Source of the DNA: Prevotellaceae bacterium
GTDB lineage: Bacteria > Bacteroidota > Bacteroidia > Bacteroidales > UBA932
DNA length: 13,261 bases
Assembly (NCBI GenBank): GCA_031273485.1
Contig: JAISRS010000510.1
Location: forward strand, 1 to 13,261
Direction of reading: 5' to 3'
Of this stretch, positions 6,067-13,261 are shown piece after piece. The notes under the pieces were generated by a model. It did no database searches. It was not told where the DNA came from and saw only the letters and a list, made by a program, of their open reading frames with translations. Each line of letters opens with the position of its first letter. Positions within the stretch are counted from its first letter, which is position 1. The translations under genes and the position numbers were made by a program.

Positions 6067-7323
6067 TTATGAATGTATTACCGACAATCCCAATCTTGCG
6101 GCATGAGCCGAAAATTTTTGCAAAACATCAGCAAATAATTTAGGTTTTGCTCTAAATAAAATCTGATATTTTGAAGCATCTTGTAAATCTTGTTTCTTTA
6201 TTGCTGTTGTATATCTAAAATCAAAACAAATAAATTGAGGATTGGATATATTGGTAATCTTAATAGGGTAAATAATATAACGAGCATCTCCACCAAATGA
6301 TTTAAGATACTTTTCTTGTTTTTCTTTTTCATCACTCCAATCAAACATAAAACCAGAAACTATTCTCGGGTTGCCATTCTTTTTTTGAGAAAAATCGCAA
6401 GGTGGTGTAATTTCAATTACAATTTTTGCTGCCTTTTTCGGTGCACCGTCAATTTTCAAAAGTTCATTATCTGTTATCGTTTTGTAGATATTGCCGGGTA
6501 TAACTATGTTTTGTACAATGTTATTTGTGTCAATAAACATAGCAGCATTTAATTGAGAGAAGATATTGGTTAATTCATCCTGTTTTGAGAACGGATTTAT
6601 CTGCTTCGAAAAAATATCTATACCTGACTTCTGACAATTAATCAACTCCGCATGCAAAATATCATCAAAGGATTTATACGCATCTATATATAAAGAAGGG
6701 TAATTACCGACCTGACCTTCGGGTATTCCTGTATGATTCTTTGCTAATTCTTTCAAGATAAAAGTAAAATCATCCGACGATGTTGTATAGTTCGGCAATA
6801 ATGAATATATATTTGATATCGTAGTATTCTGTGCTTGTTGCACCGAATTCGACCATTCCAAAAAGAAAGTTGCAGCAGAATTATTTTCCAGTTCTTTATT
6901 AATATCATCGAAAAGATTTGAATAATTATTACTTTTCGTATACTTGATTTTCTCTAATCCGATAATAAATAGAGGAAGAGTATATTTACCTTGATCATTA
7001 TTTATCCGTTTTTGTAATTCTTCTATTTCATCGGTGTGAGCAGACCAAAGAACAATTCCATATGAGCCAAAATTGTTTCCCAAATTAGTTTCGAAAATTT
7101 TTCTGATTTTTGAAATGTTCCCTTCTATTTTGGGGTCATCAGTCAAATACAAATCTAAAAAGATAATCTTTCTGTTTTTTAATTTAGTAGTACATTTTGC
7201 TATACTATTTGGAGTATAAAATGACACGGAGATTCCATTACTATGGAGTATCTGCCTTAAACCAATTACTTCACGAGGTGTATCGTCAATAATCAAAGCA
7301 CTATCGATAAAATTTGCAATCAT
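6067..7323 (-). CDS. Receiver-domain protein with unknown C-terminal domain (418 aa)
   Basis: The start chosen is ATG 7323, 4 nt after the GHKL gene's TAA; the longer frame reaches back into that gene. Residues 1-130 form a CheY-like receiver: the acidic pair Asp13-Asp14 (ALIIDD), the phosphoacceptor Asp57 in KIIFLDLYL, the Ser94/Thr97 position in IVLWSAHTDE, and a conserved Lys (125 or 127) in GLEKIKY. The C-terminal ~290 residues are not a known DNA-binding output domain. A VIEITPPCDFSQKK motif (302-315) resembles a CD-containing domain seen in uncharacterised accessory proteins. The placement directly after a protein carrying a histidine-kinase-type module suggests a cognate pair, with the effector nuclease encoded next. 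Phosphotransfer is inferred, not shown. Confidence 0.85.
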   Translation of the reverse strand: MIANFIDSALIIDDTPREVIGLRQILHSNGISVSFYTPNSIAKCTTKLKNRKIIFLDLYLTDDPKIEGNISKIRKIFETNLGNNFGSYGIVLWSAHTDEIEELQKRINNDQGKYTLPLFIIGLEKIKYTKSNNYSNLFDDINKELENNSAATFFLEWSNSVQQAQNTTISNIYSLLPNYTTSSDDFTFILKELAKNHTGIPEGQVGNYPSLYIDAYKSFDDILHAELINCQKSGIDIFSKQINPFSKQDELTNIFSQLNAAMFIDTNNIVQNIVIPGNIYKTITDNELLKIDGAPKKAAKIVIEITPPCDFSQKKNGNPRIVSGFMFDWSDEKEKQEKYLKSFGGDARYIIYPIKITNISNPQFICFDFRYTTAIKKQDLQDASKYQILFRAKPKLFADVLQKFSAHAARLGLSVIHS

Positions 7324-7327
7324 AACT

Positions 7328-9481
7328 TTATTTTTTTTCTTTCGGAAAACAGAGAGCAATAATGGCTTTATCAATCTCATTTTCTCTAATAATTTTTGGT
7401 AAAACGACTTCTTTTTTATCCAAAAACAGTAATTGCCCTTTCATCGCTCGCATCATTTCATCGGCAATATGCAATCCTAGCCCCATACCGATATTATGCG
7501 GTTTCCCCGTAATAAACGGTTGTACGGCAACATCCGCAGGAATATTAAATCCGGGACCGTTATCGGACACAATAATTGAATGGAATCCCGATATTTGGTC
7601 GGTTATATACACTGAAATTTTTCTATTTTCTTTTCTTGTATAACTCAACCAGAATACCGCATTATCTAACAAATTCGTCAAAACGGATGTTGATTCGGCT
7701 TCTGCCAAAAACGCTTTTAATGAATTATTTTGCCAATTTGACACTGTCTCAATTTTATGGTCTGAGAACCTAAATTCATAATTATCCAAAGCTGTTTTGA
7801 CAACAGAAGATAGCGTTGTTGCTTTGACTTCAGATTTTCTTATCATAGCAGTGTACCCTCTGACAATTTTTTCCAAATTGAGGGAGATTGCAATAACATC
7901 GTCCTTTTCCCCTCTTTGAGCGTGTCCGACGAGTGCAGCAACTTGCTTTTCTATTTCATGAATTACAACGCTTAAATTCAATCCCGCATTGGCACTTTTT
8001 ATCAATACCTCTTTTACTTCTTTGTATTGTTCGCTAATTCGATCAAGGTATTTCCGAATTTCCTTTTTGATTTCCGGTTCTACTATTTTCCGCTCTACAA
8101 TTTCAATTACATCATTCAAATCCGAAAGGACAGGTTCTACGACCTTGTATTTTTTATATAGAGTAGTAAGTCTTACCTTATCTACATTTCTTTCTCGTAC
8201 AATCAAAGATAAAGCGTAATCAACCGCATCTACAAAAACACTATATGACTCGTTTTCAATAAATCCTTCCCTGTTTGTTTTTTCTTTAAGTCCGAAACTT
8301 TCGGCACGGTTCAACTTTACAGAACCTAAAATAATATTATTACTTACATTTCCACCGACCCTATGAACACGCTTCAAATCTATACCGAGCCAATCGTTTG
8401 CCGGTTCTCCATAATCATACACTCGAACATCATCGCGATACACACGAACCCCGCCGTTTTCTTTCAAATACGACTTTATACTTGTTTTTTCGGAATTTAC
8501 CATGTTAAATATTTGGGCATCCGTCTCATATATAATAATATCAAACTCAATTTTTCCGATTTGACTTTCGGATAAATTTATATCATAGTCTTCTTTTTTC
8601 TTTTTTGTTTTCCCTTTCTCGTCGATAATCTCTCGGAATCCTTTGATATATAAATCCTCTTCACGTAAATCATTAATAGTTACAATTCGTCCATCAATTT
8701 TATTCAATGAGGTCCAAGGCTTAAATTCATACTTAAAGTCTTCAATTGTATCATTGTTTAGTACGCAATGACCGAAATAAAGTCCGCTTTCTCTAATATC
8801 GTCGAAGGTTGGGAGCCCTGAAAATAAATCCGAATTACTTGTTATCTTAACATTAAACGAATCGTTTACTCCGGAAAATGGGCTATTTAAAGAAGTTAAA
8901 TTTCTATACACTTCTCTTATTTGTCGTCTGTCCCATTTTGTTTTTAATCCTTCAATGATAATTTTCGTTCCTGTTCCGTTTTCCGTGAAATATTGCGAAA
9001 TTTCGTTTGTTGATACTTCAACAACAAAATCATTTATTTTTTGTGCGGAATCTAATTTTGTCCAGTCAATTTTTAATATGACTTCTTTGCTTGTCTGTTT
9101 TGTTGTTTCATCTATTTTGTTGGATTTACTAACAAGCGTAATTTTATTTCCTAATTTATGAACACCGAGACGACCAATACCTTTTTCCCCAAGCGGAAAT
9201 CTACCGCAACAATTCGGTTCTAAATTTTTATGTTTAAAATCCGTTCCTATCACCAACCATACCGTCTTAATAATATTTTCATTCATTCCGAAACCGTCGT
9301 CGGTAATTGATAATGATTCTAATTTTCCGACACTATTAGTTTGAAAATCAATAGTACATTTCGTTGCACAAGCATCGTAGGAATTTTTGACTAATTCCAA
9401 TAGTGCGATACTTTCGTTTTTTATCAAGTCCTCGCCAAAGTGACCGATAATGCGCGGCGTTATGGAAAATGATTCATTCAT
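7328..9481 (-). CDS. Double-GHKL ATPase: MutL/Hsp90/MORC-like N-terminus and histidine-kinase-like C-terminus (717 aa)
   Basis: The ATG (9481) overlaps the methyltransferase stop (ATGA). The N-terminal GHKL module has an N-box ELVKNSYDA (29-37), DDGFGM (61-66) and a lid motif GEKGIGRLG (98-106), as in MutL/Hsp90/MORC ATPases. A long middle region includes basic and charged stretches (KGKTKKKKEDYD) and a probable coiled coil (VLSDLNDVIEIVERKIVEPE onward). The C-terminus is a second GHKL unit of histidine-kinase type: an H-box-like LSVVIHEIEKQVAAL with His508, N-box LTNLLDNAVFW (601-611), G1 VSDNGPGF (638-645) and G2 GMGLGLH (665-671). There are no membrane segments, so it should sense a cytoplasmic cue, perhaps DNA. 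Two complete ATP-binding units in one chain are unusual. The following receiver gene is the natural phosphotransfer partner. Confidence 0.9.
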   Translation of the reverse strand: MNESFSITPRIIGHFGEDLIKNESIALLELVKNSYDACATKCTIDFQTNSVGKLESLSITDDGFGMNENIIKTVWLVIGTDFKHKNLEPNCCGRFPLGEKGIGRLGVHKLGNKITLVSKSNKIDETTKQTSKEVILKIDWTKLDSAQKINDFVVEVSTNEISQYFTENGTGTKIIIEGLKTKWDRRQIREVYRNLTSLNSPFSGVNDSFNVKITSNSDLFSGLPTFDDIRESGLYFGHCVLNNDTIEDFKYEFKPWTSLNKIDGRIVTINDLREEDLYIKGFREIIDEKGKTKKKKEDYDINLSESQIGKIEFDIIIYETDAQIFNMVNSEKTSIKSYLKENGGVRVYRDDVRVYDYGEPANDWLGIDLKRVHRVGGNVSNNIILGSVKLNRAESFGLKEKTNREGFIENESYSVFVDAVDYALSLIVRERNVDKVRLTTLYKKYKVVEPVLSDLNDVIEIVERKIVEPEIKKEIRKYLDRISEQYKEVKEVLIKSANAGLNLSVVIHEIEKQVAALVGHAQRGEKDDVIAISLNLEKIVRGYTAMIRKSEVKATTLSSVVKTALDNYEFRFSDHKIETVSNWQNNSLKAFLAEAESTSVLTNLLDNAVFWLSYTRKENRKISVYITDQISGFHSIIVSDNGPGFNIPADVAVQPFITGKPHNIGMGLGLHIADEMMRAMKGQLLFLDKKEVVLPKIIRENEIDKAIIALCFPKEKK

Positions 9482-10524
9482 CGGTTTTGTGAATTAACGA
9501 TTATTTCTCCTATTCTTCTCGCATATTCCGGCGGAACGGCGTTGCCGATAAGTTTTGCCGTTGCTCCGATACTCGTTGTTTTGAAAACATAGTCTTTAGG
9601 AAAGGTTTGTAAAGTAGCTCCTTCTCTCAAAGAAATAGCTCTATCTTCCTCCGGGTGTGCAAAACGGCCATTTGAAATGCTGAAAAATTTGGTTGTTATT
9701 GTAGGAGCCGGTTTTTTCCACCACATGCGACCGAATGTGTCTTTAAAGCTGCTATCTTTCCCCTCAAAACATTTCAATTGTAATTTTTTATCATCTTTCC
9801 AGGACAAGCGGCTGCCTCCGTTTCGAGGAGTTTTTTCCAATCGCTTTGTGCAGATTTCATTTAATCCCGAAACGGTGTGGTTGAAATCCGTTTTATCCTT
9901 ATGTCCTGCCTTAATGGGTTGAAATCCGTTTTTTACACCTATGAAATCTTCCAATAAAGTTTGCTTTTCGTCGGGATTCGGCAAATTAATATTTTCATCA
10001 ATACGAGAAGCAATTAAAGAAAAGCGTTTACGGGATTGTGGTATCCCGTAGTAGCTCATATCCACTACTTTATATTGTACCACATACTTTCTTTCGCGCA
10101 GAAAATTTAGAAAATCAGGTAAAATACTCTCTTTGTTCGTTACAATTCCCGGAACATTTTCAACGGACAGATATCCCGGATTATAATACGCTACAAATCG
10201 TTTAAAATCCATCAATAAATCTTTTGATTCTTTGGATTTTTCTCGTGTCGTATTGATAATACTGTAATATTGACATGGACTGCAAGCTATTAAGATCAGT
10301 TTATCATCATCCTTTTCTATTGAGAATTCTTTTTCAAAATAATTTGTGGGGAGTTCCTTTATATTTGCTTCAATAAATTTGGAAGTGGGGTTATTTGTTT
10401 CATAAGTTTCCTTACATTGCGGGTCAAAGTCAACACCCGCAATGACATTGATACCCGCCTGACGAAGTCCGCAAGTCATGCCGCCTCCGCCGCAAAAGAA
10501 GTCAATTGCCTTATAATCCGTCAT
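9478..10524 (-). CDS. Cytosine-5 DNA methyltransferase (Dcm-like, 348 aa)
   Basis: This gene methylates cytosine in a specific DNA site, protecting self DNA. All key motifs are present in order: I AIDFFCGGGGMTCGL (6-20), IV SPCQ with catalytic Cys84 (the usual GGPPCQ reads ACSPCQ), VI ENV (122-124), VIII QSRKRF (163-168), a target-recognition region of about 100 residues, IX ISLREGATLQTFP, and X GNAVPPEYARRIG. ATG 10524 is preferred over an upstream TTG (10542), because the conserved fold begins at DYKAIDFF. It is the first gene of a five-gene operon and overlaps the next gene by 4 bp. No defect is seen. The target sequence cannot be read from the protein. Confidence 0.96.
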   Translation of the reverse strand: MTDYKAIDFFCGGGGMTCGLRQAGINVIAGVDFDPQCKETYETNNPTSKFIEANIKELPTNYFEKEFSIEKDDDKLILIACSPCQYYSIINTTREKSKESKDLLMDFKRFVAYYNPGYLSVENVPGIVTNKESILPDFLNFLRERKYVVQYKVVDMSYYGIPQSRKRFSLIASRIDENINLPNPDEKQTLLEDFIGVKNGFQPIKAGHKDKTDFNHTVSGLNEICTKRLEKTPRNGGSRLSWKDDKKLQLKCFEGKDSSFKDTFGRMWWKKPAPTITTKFFSISNGRFAHPEEDRAISLREGATLQTFPKDYVFKTTSIGATAKLIGNAVPPEYARRIGEIIVNSQNR

Positions 10525-10554
10525 ATATGGACACACAATCAAAGTTTAACGCTG

Positions 10555-10562
10555 CAAAGGTA
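10555..10562 (-). promoter_or_regulatory. -7 box of the methyltransferase-GHKL-receiver-nuclease-vsr operon
   Basis: TACCTTTG on the minus strand matches the Bacteroidetes -7 consensus TAnnTTTG. It lies 30 nt before the methyltransferase ATG, at a plausible leader length. No convincing TTTG -33 element lies 19-21 nt upstream. It is the only good candidate near the operon start. Because the genes below have gaps of 7 nt or less, one transcript from here could serve all five. Confidence 0.5.
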
Positions 10563-10724
10563 ACCATTTATTTTATTCTTTCGATGATGCAGGTTCATTC
10601 AATATTTTTTTTCACTGTTACCCGATTAAATTGATTGTCCGATCCTGCTTTATTTCCGTGAAGGTACATGGTATTTTTTTATCACACGCAGATGAAAAAA
10701 GACGAGACGAGTTATTCTATGCGA

Positions 10725-11060
10725 TTATTTTTTCCCCATTACTTCTTCAATGAACGCCTCCCTGTGGGAAGTGCCGATCGCCACCTCATATTTTTTGATA
10801 AACACATCGTTATTATCGAACGAATCGATTTATTTTTTGTTCACGATATAGGATCGGTTGATGCGTGGGAATACGTTTTTTGTCAGCAGTTTCCGTATAT
10901 TTTTCAGTCTCATTCGTGTAATAATCCGCTGCCCGTCGCTGTAAGTGACGTAATCTTTGAGTACCTCGACGAAGAGGATATTTTTGATATTTACTTTGAA
11001 ATACTACCGGTCGGATTTGACGAAGATATAATCGTCTTCGCCGTTTCCCGGTACTTTTTC
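10725..11060 (-). pseudogene. LytTR DNA-binding domain remnant of a response regulator
   Basis: The minus-strand frame reads DDYIFVKSDR-stop-YFKV, then ILFVEVLKDYVTY, MRLKNIRKLLTKNVFPRINR, SYIVNK-stop-IDSFDN, VFIKKYEVAIG and REAFIEEVMGKK with a TAA at 10727-10725. This is the LytTR domain signature: FVK, I.FVE..KDYV, RINRSYIVN, YEV.IG.S.RE.F. Two in-frame stops, TAG at 11006-11004 and TAA at 10832-10830, interrupt it. Only a charged linker precedes the domain; no receiver domain is visible. It is a dead fragment of a LytTR-family regulator and not part of the neighbouring operon. Confidence 0.85.
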
Positions 11061-11498
11061 CTCCTCCTCTCTCTCCCTTCAAACCTCCTTCTTTTCCTGT
11101 TTTTTCTCCTTATTTCCTTCAAAAAGTATCCCGGACAACCGTCATTGACAGGGGATACCGGTCAGCAATAACACTGATAGATCAACCCTTGATGAGATTC
11201 TTTGCTTTCCTCTCAGCATGCTGCATACCATAATGCAACCGCATATCCCGGCGTCTTTTTGCAAAAAAGTAGCACGAGCATGTTATTCGTCCGTTTCCTA
11301 TTCGCTGTTGTCTGATGGTAAGCTATCTGACTGTCTATCGGTCTCTTCTGTGAAAACCGATCGTGATTAGGGAGCATATCGAGTTTTTAAGATGAAATCG
11401 GCATGATTGAACGAATGGAGATCGCTACTGATTTATCCAAAACAATAAGACAATGATTTCCTCCCTTCAAACCCGACTCCCTCTCGGACACGGAGCGT
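11061..11498. other. Intergenic stretch without recognisable genes
   Basis: Both strands were read. Apart from a charged, stop-containing extension of the LytTR remnant's linker on the minus strand (to about 11110), I see no sustained reading frame with family resemblance, no tRNA-like fold and no tandem repeat. It is probably decayed sequence left between the operon and the ATPase gene. Confidence 0.5.
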
Positions 11499-11550
11499 AA
11501 ACTATCAAAACTCGTGAATTTTGATAGTTTTGATAGTTTGTTTATTTTTG
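11499..11550 (+). promoter_or_regulatory. Promoter with palindromic, iterated operator for the AAA_14 ATPase
   Basis: A 12-bp inverted repeat, AAACTATCAAAA (11499-11510) and TTTTGATAGTTT (11519-11530), is followed directly by another half-site TGATAGTTT (11531-11539). A -33 TTTG (11520-11523) and a -7 box TATTTTTG (11543-11550) are separated by 19 bp, the Bacteroidetes spacing. The half-sites fill the gap between the two elements, so a bound protein would occlude the promoter. The ATG follows the -7 box after 4 nt, implying a leaderless or nearly leaderless mRNA. The element could instead form a hairpin ending upstream transcription, but it lacks a clean terminal U-run. Confidence 0.65.
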
Positions 11551-11554
11551 CGGT

Positions 11555-12782
11555 ATGAAAAAGATGATAGATCGTGCGGGATACATAAGTAAACTGTTGT
11601 CCTATAAGGACAGAGGGATAATCAAGGTGGTGACGGGATTGCGTCGTTCCGGGAAATCCACATTGCTGGGGCTTTTCGGGGATTACCTGCTGCGTGGTGG
11701 TGTAGTATCTTTGCGGATGCAGTTTTACAATTTTGAATTACCCGAGAATTATCTTGGCAAGACGTGGGAGATGCTTTATTTTGAGATCAAGTCGAAACTT
11801 CAGTGTGACACGATGAATTACATTTTTCTGGACGAGATTCAGAACATTGTCGGGTTTGAGAAATTGGTTGACGGTCTTTTTGCCACAGCCGGTGTTGATC
11901 TATACATAACCGGATCGAATGCGAATTTGCTGTCGAGTGAACTGGCTACATTGCTGAGTGGCAGGTATATAGAGATATCCATATTGCCTTTTTCTTTTTC
12001 CGAATATCTCGAATACAGGGAGATAGATACGTCGAATAGATACTTAAATTACGAGTTACTTTTTTTCGACTACGTGAATGAAACGTCTTTACCACAGGGG
12101 GTTGAGTTGCGGGTTGCGGGTTACGACAAAGTTTTTGAATATCTCCAGTCGGTTTACGATACCGTGATAGAAAAGGATGTGATGCAGCGTCATGATATAC
12201 ATGAGAAACGGGCTTTTGGAAATATAGCCAAATATGTAGCGGCGAACATTGGCAGTCGGATGTCACCCGGGAGTATATCAAAAGCCTTAAAAGCGGACAG
12301 TCAGGCTGTTCATCATGCCACCGTAGAAAAATTTTTAGATTATTTAGTGGAATGTTTTTTGCTTTATCGGGTGAATCGTTTTGATATAAGAGGCAGGAAA
12401 CAGCTTGCCACGCAGGAGAAATATTACCTTGTGGACATTGGTTTACTCAATATCTTGGTGGGCAGGGAGAAGACGACCGACCGTGGTCACATGCTGGAAA
12501 ACGCGGTATATTTGGAATTGCGCCGACGGGGATACAAAATCTGGACAGGCACTCTGCGAAGCGGTGAAATAGATTTTTATGTAAAGAATAAAAACCGGCG
12601 ATGTGGAATATTTTCAGGTTGCGTGGAGCATATCTGAGTCTTCGACTGCCGAGCGTGAATTTTCTTCTTTTGAACAGATTAAAGACAACTATCCCAAGAC
12701 ACTGCTTACCGCCGAATCTTTCCCGCAAAGCCGCAATGGTATTATCCACAGGAATGTTTTTGAGTGGTTGCTCGAGGAATAA
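11555..12782 (+). pseudogene. AAA_14/DUF4143 ATPase, frameshifted near the 3' end
   Basis: The protein has a Walker A GLRRSGKST (28-36), Walker B YIFLDEIQ (89-96), a sensor segment YITGSNANLLSSELA (117-131), LLSGRY (133-138), and a C-terminal DUF4143 region ending in the nuclease-like GEIDFYV. These are cytoplasmic P-loop ATPases of unsettled function, widespread in Bacteroidetes accessory regions. The frame as read ends early at 12637. Removing one C from the pair at 12595-12596 restores GDVEYFQVAWSISESSTAER, then FEQIKDNYPKTLLTAESFPQ, and ends FEWLLEE with TAA at 12782, giving a normal ~408 aa. So there is a +1 frameshift, or a single-base sequencing error. Without the fix the C-terminal ~60 residues, including the second half of the nuclease-like fold, are lost. 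Confidence 0.85.
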
Positions 12783-12790
12783 GCTAATGA

Positions 12791-13145
12791 GAGCTAGAAA
12801 GTTCTACCTTTGTTATTCCCTTTTGTACCTTTAAGATCGGAAGTTCTACCTTTTAGTTACTATTTTCAATCTTTGTGTTAGGAAGTTCTGTCTTTTGTAT
12901 GAATTTTTTAATCTTTGAGATAGAAAGTTCCGTCTTTTAGTCACCATTTTTAACCTTTAACATAGAAAGTTCCATCTCTTAGGTACTATTTTTAATCTTT
13001 GAGGTGGAAAGTGCTATCTTTTAGGTACTATTTTTAATCTTTGAGGTGGAGAGTGCCATTTTTGCGGTATTTCTTTGCATCTTTGAGGTAGAAAATTCAA
13101 TTCTTGATGTAATTCTTTGAGCCTTTGAGGTATCGAGTGCTGAAT
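12791..13145. repeat. Right 42-bp tandem repeat array (eight units plus a partial)
   Basis: Complete units start at 12810, 12852, 12894, 12936, 12978, 13020, 13062 and 13104; a partial unit occupies 12791-12809. The array starts 8 nt after the ATPase stop. Units at 12978 and 13020 are nearly identical. Three blocks are identical to the left array: 33 bp around TATTCCCTTTTGTACC, 35 bp around ACCATTTTTAACC, and 39 bp around GAGGTGGAGAGTGCC. They appear in the same order and orientation. On the minus strand one frame gives a 14-residue repeat, ALSTSKIKNST-stop-K, with TAA in several units. The function is unknown. Confidence 0.85.
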
Positions 13146-13205
13146 TTTTGCATTGGGATTTTGTTATTGTGCCCGATGTACCATAGATTCTTTTGTGAAT
13201 TTGTA

Positions 13206-13261
13206 TTACTTAGCCTGCTTTTCCAACGCCCCCACCACATGATGTGGCTGATAGGGTTCTT
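13206..13261 (-). CDS. C-terminal end of an unidentified protein
   Basis: A minus-strand frame enters from the right edge and ends EPYQPHHVVGALEKQAK with TAA at 13208-13206. The ending looks like a genuine protein C-terminus (ordered, no low-complexity bias), but it is too short to assign to a family. It is convergent with the ATPase gene across the repeat array, so the array occupies the shared 3' intergenic space. Confidence 0.45.
   Translation of the reverse strand, partial: EPYQPHHVVGALEKQAK

Noticed and set aside
7324..7380. Upstream start of the receiver gene (MRLIKPLLLS)
   Set aside because: This extension overlaps the GHKL gene's coding end, begins with residues unlike a receiver N-terminus, and a well-placed ATG lies at 7323 right after the stop.
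10668..11171. Plus-strand 167-aa frame rich in Phe
   Set aside because: It is antisense to the LytTR remnant, whose conserved motifs explain the sequence; the frame has no family features.

Overview
The window looks like a stretch of a Bacteroidales (Bacteroidetes) chromosome. The reasons are the low GC content, a decayed TonB-dependent receptor with an N-terminal carboxypeptidase-like domain, a LytTR remnant, an AAA_14/DUF4143 ATPase, and several promoters with the Bacteroidetes -7 box TAnnTTTG next to A/T-rich leaders. I cannot name the species. Nearly everything between about 500 and 10560 is on the minus strand.

Layout. 1-143 is the N-terminus of an AbiEi-like antitoxin, with a promoter-overlapping inverted repeat. 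257-482 and 12791-13145 are two arrays of a degenerate 42-bp repeat in the same orientation. They share unit order and exact blocks of 33-39 bp, and they bracket an accessory island of about 12.5 kb. Inside, 531-3131 is a decayed restriction-modification (RM) locus: a D12-class adenine methylase cut off before its DPPY motif, a nuclease gene with an N-terminal HARE-like HTH and an in-frame TAG, two small hypothetical genes, and a second methylase (DpnA/MboI-M2-like) that has lost its N-terminus and therefore its catalytic motif. 3237-4028 is a TonB-dependent receptor pseudogene.

4210-10524 is the intact core and the most interesting part. It is one tightly packed five-gene minus-strand operon, in transcription order: a cytosine-5 DNA methyltransferase, a 717-aa protein with two GHKL ATPase modules (a MutL/Hsp90/MORC-like one at the N-terminus and a histidine-kinase-like one with a candidate phospho-His at the C-terminus), a receiver-domain protein with a canonical Asp57, an Mrr-like PD-(D/E)xK endonuclease, and a Vsr mismatch endonuclease. 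Junctions overlap by 4 bp or are separated by 2-7 nt. The set reads as an RM or defence system in which a built-in kinase/receiver pair could gate an endonuclease. The methylase would mark self DNA and Vsr would repair the T:G mismatches that arise by 5mC deamination. GHKL ATPases linked to RM genes are known (the MutL/MORC-like families described by Iyer, Abhiman and Aravind). The phosphorelay reading is my inference.

10563-11554 holds a dead LytTR domain (two in-frame stops) and otherwise unrecognised sequence. It ends in a palindromic promoter for a plus-strand AAA_14/DUF4143 ATPase (11555-12782), which carries one frameshift near its end. The right repeat array follows directly, and then the C-terminus of an unidentified minus-strand gene. 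So the five-gene operon is intact while almost every neighbour inside the island is broken.
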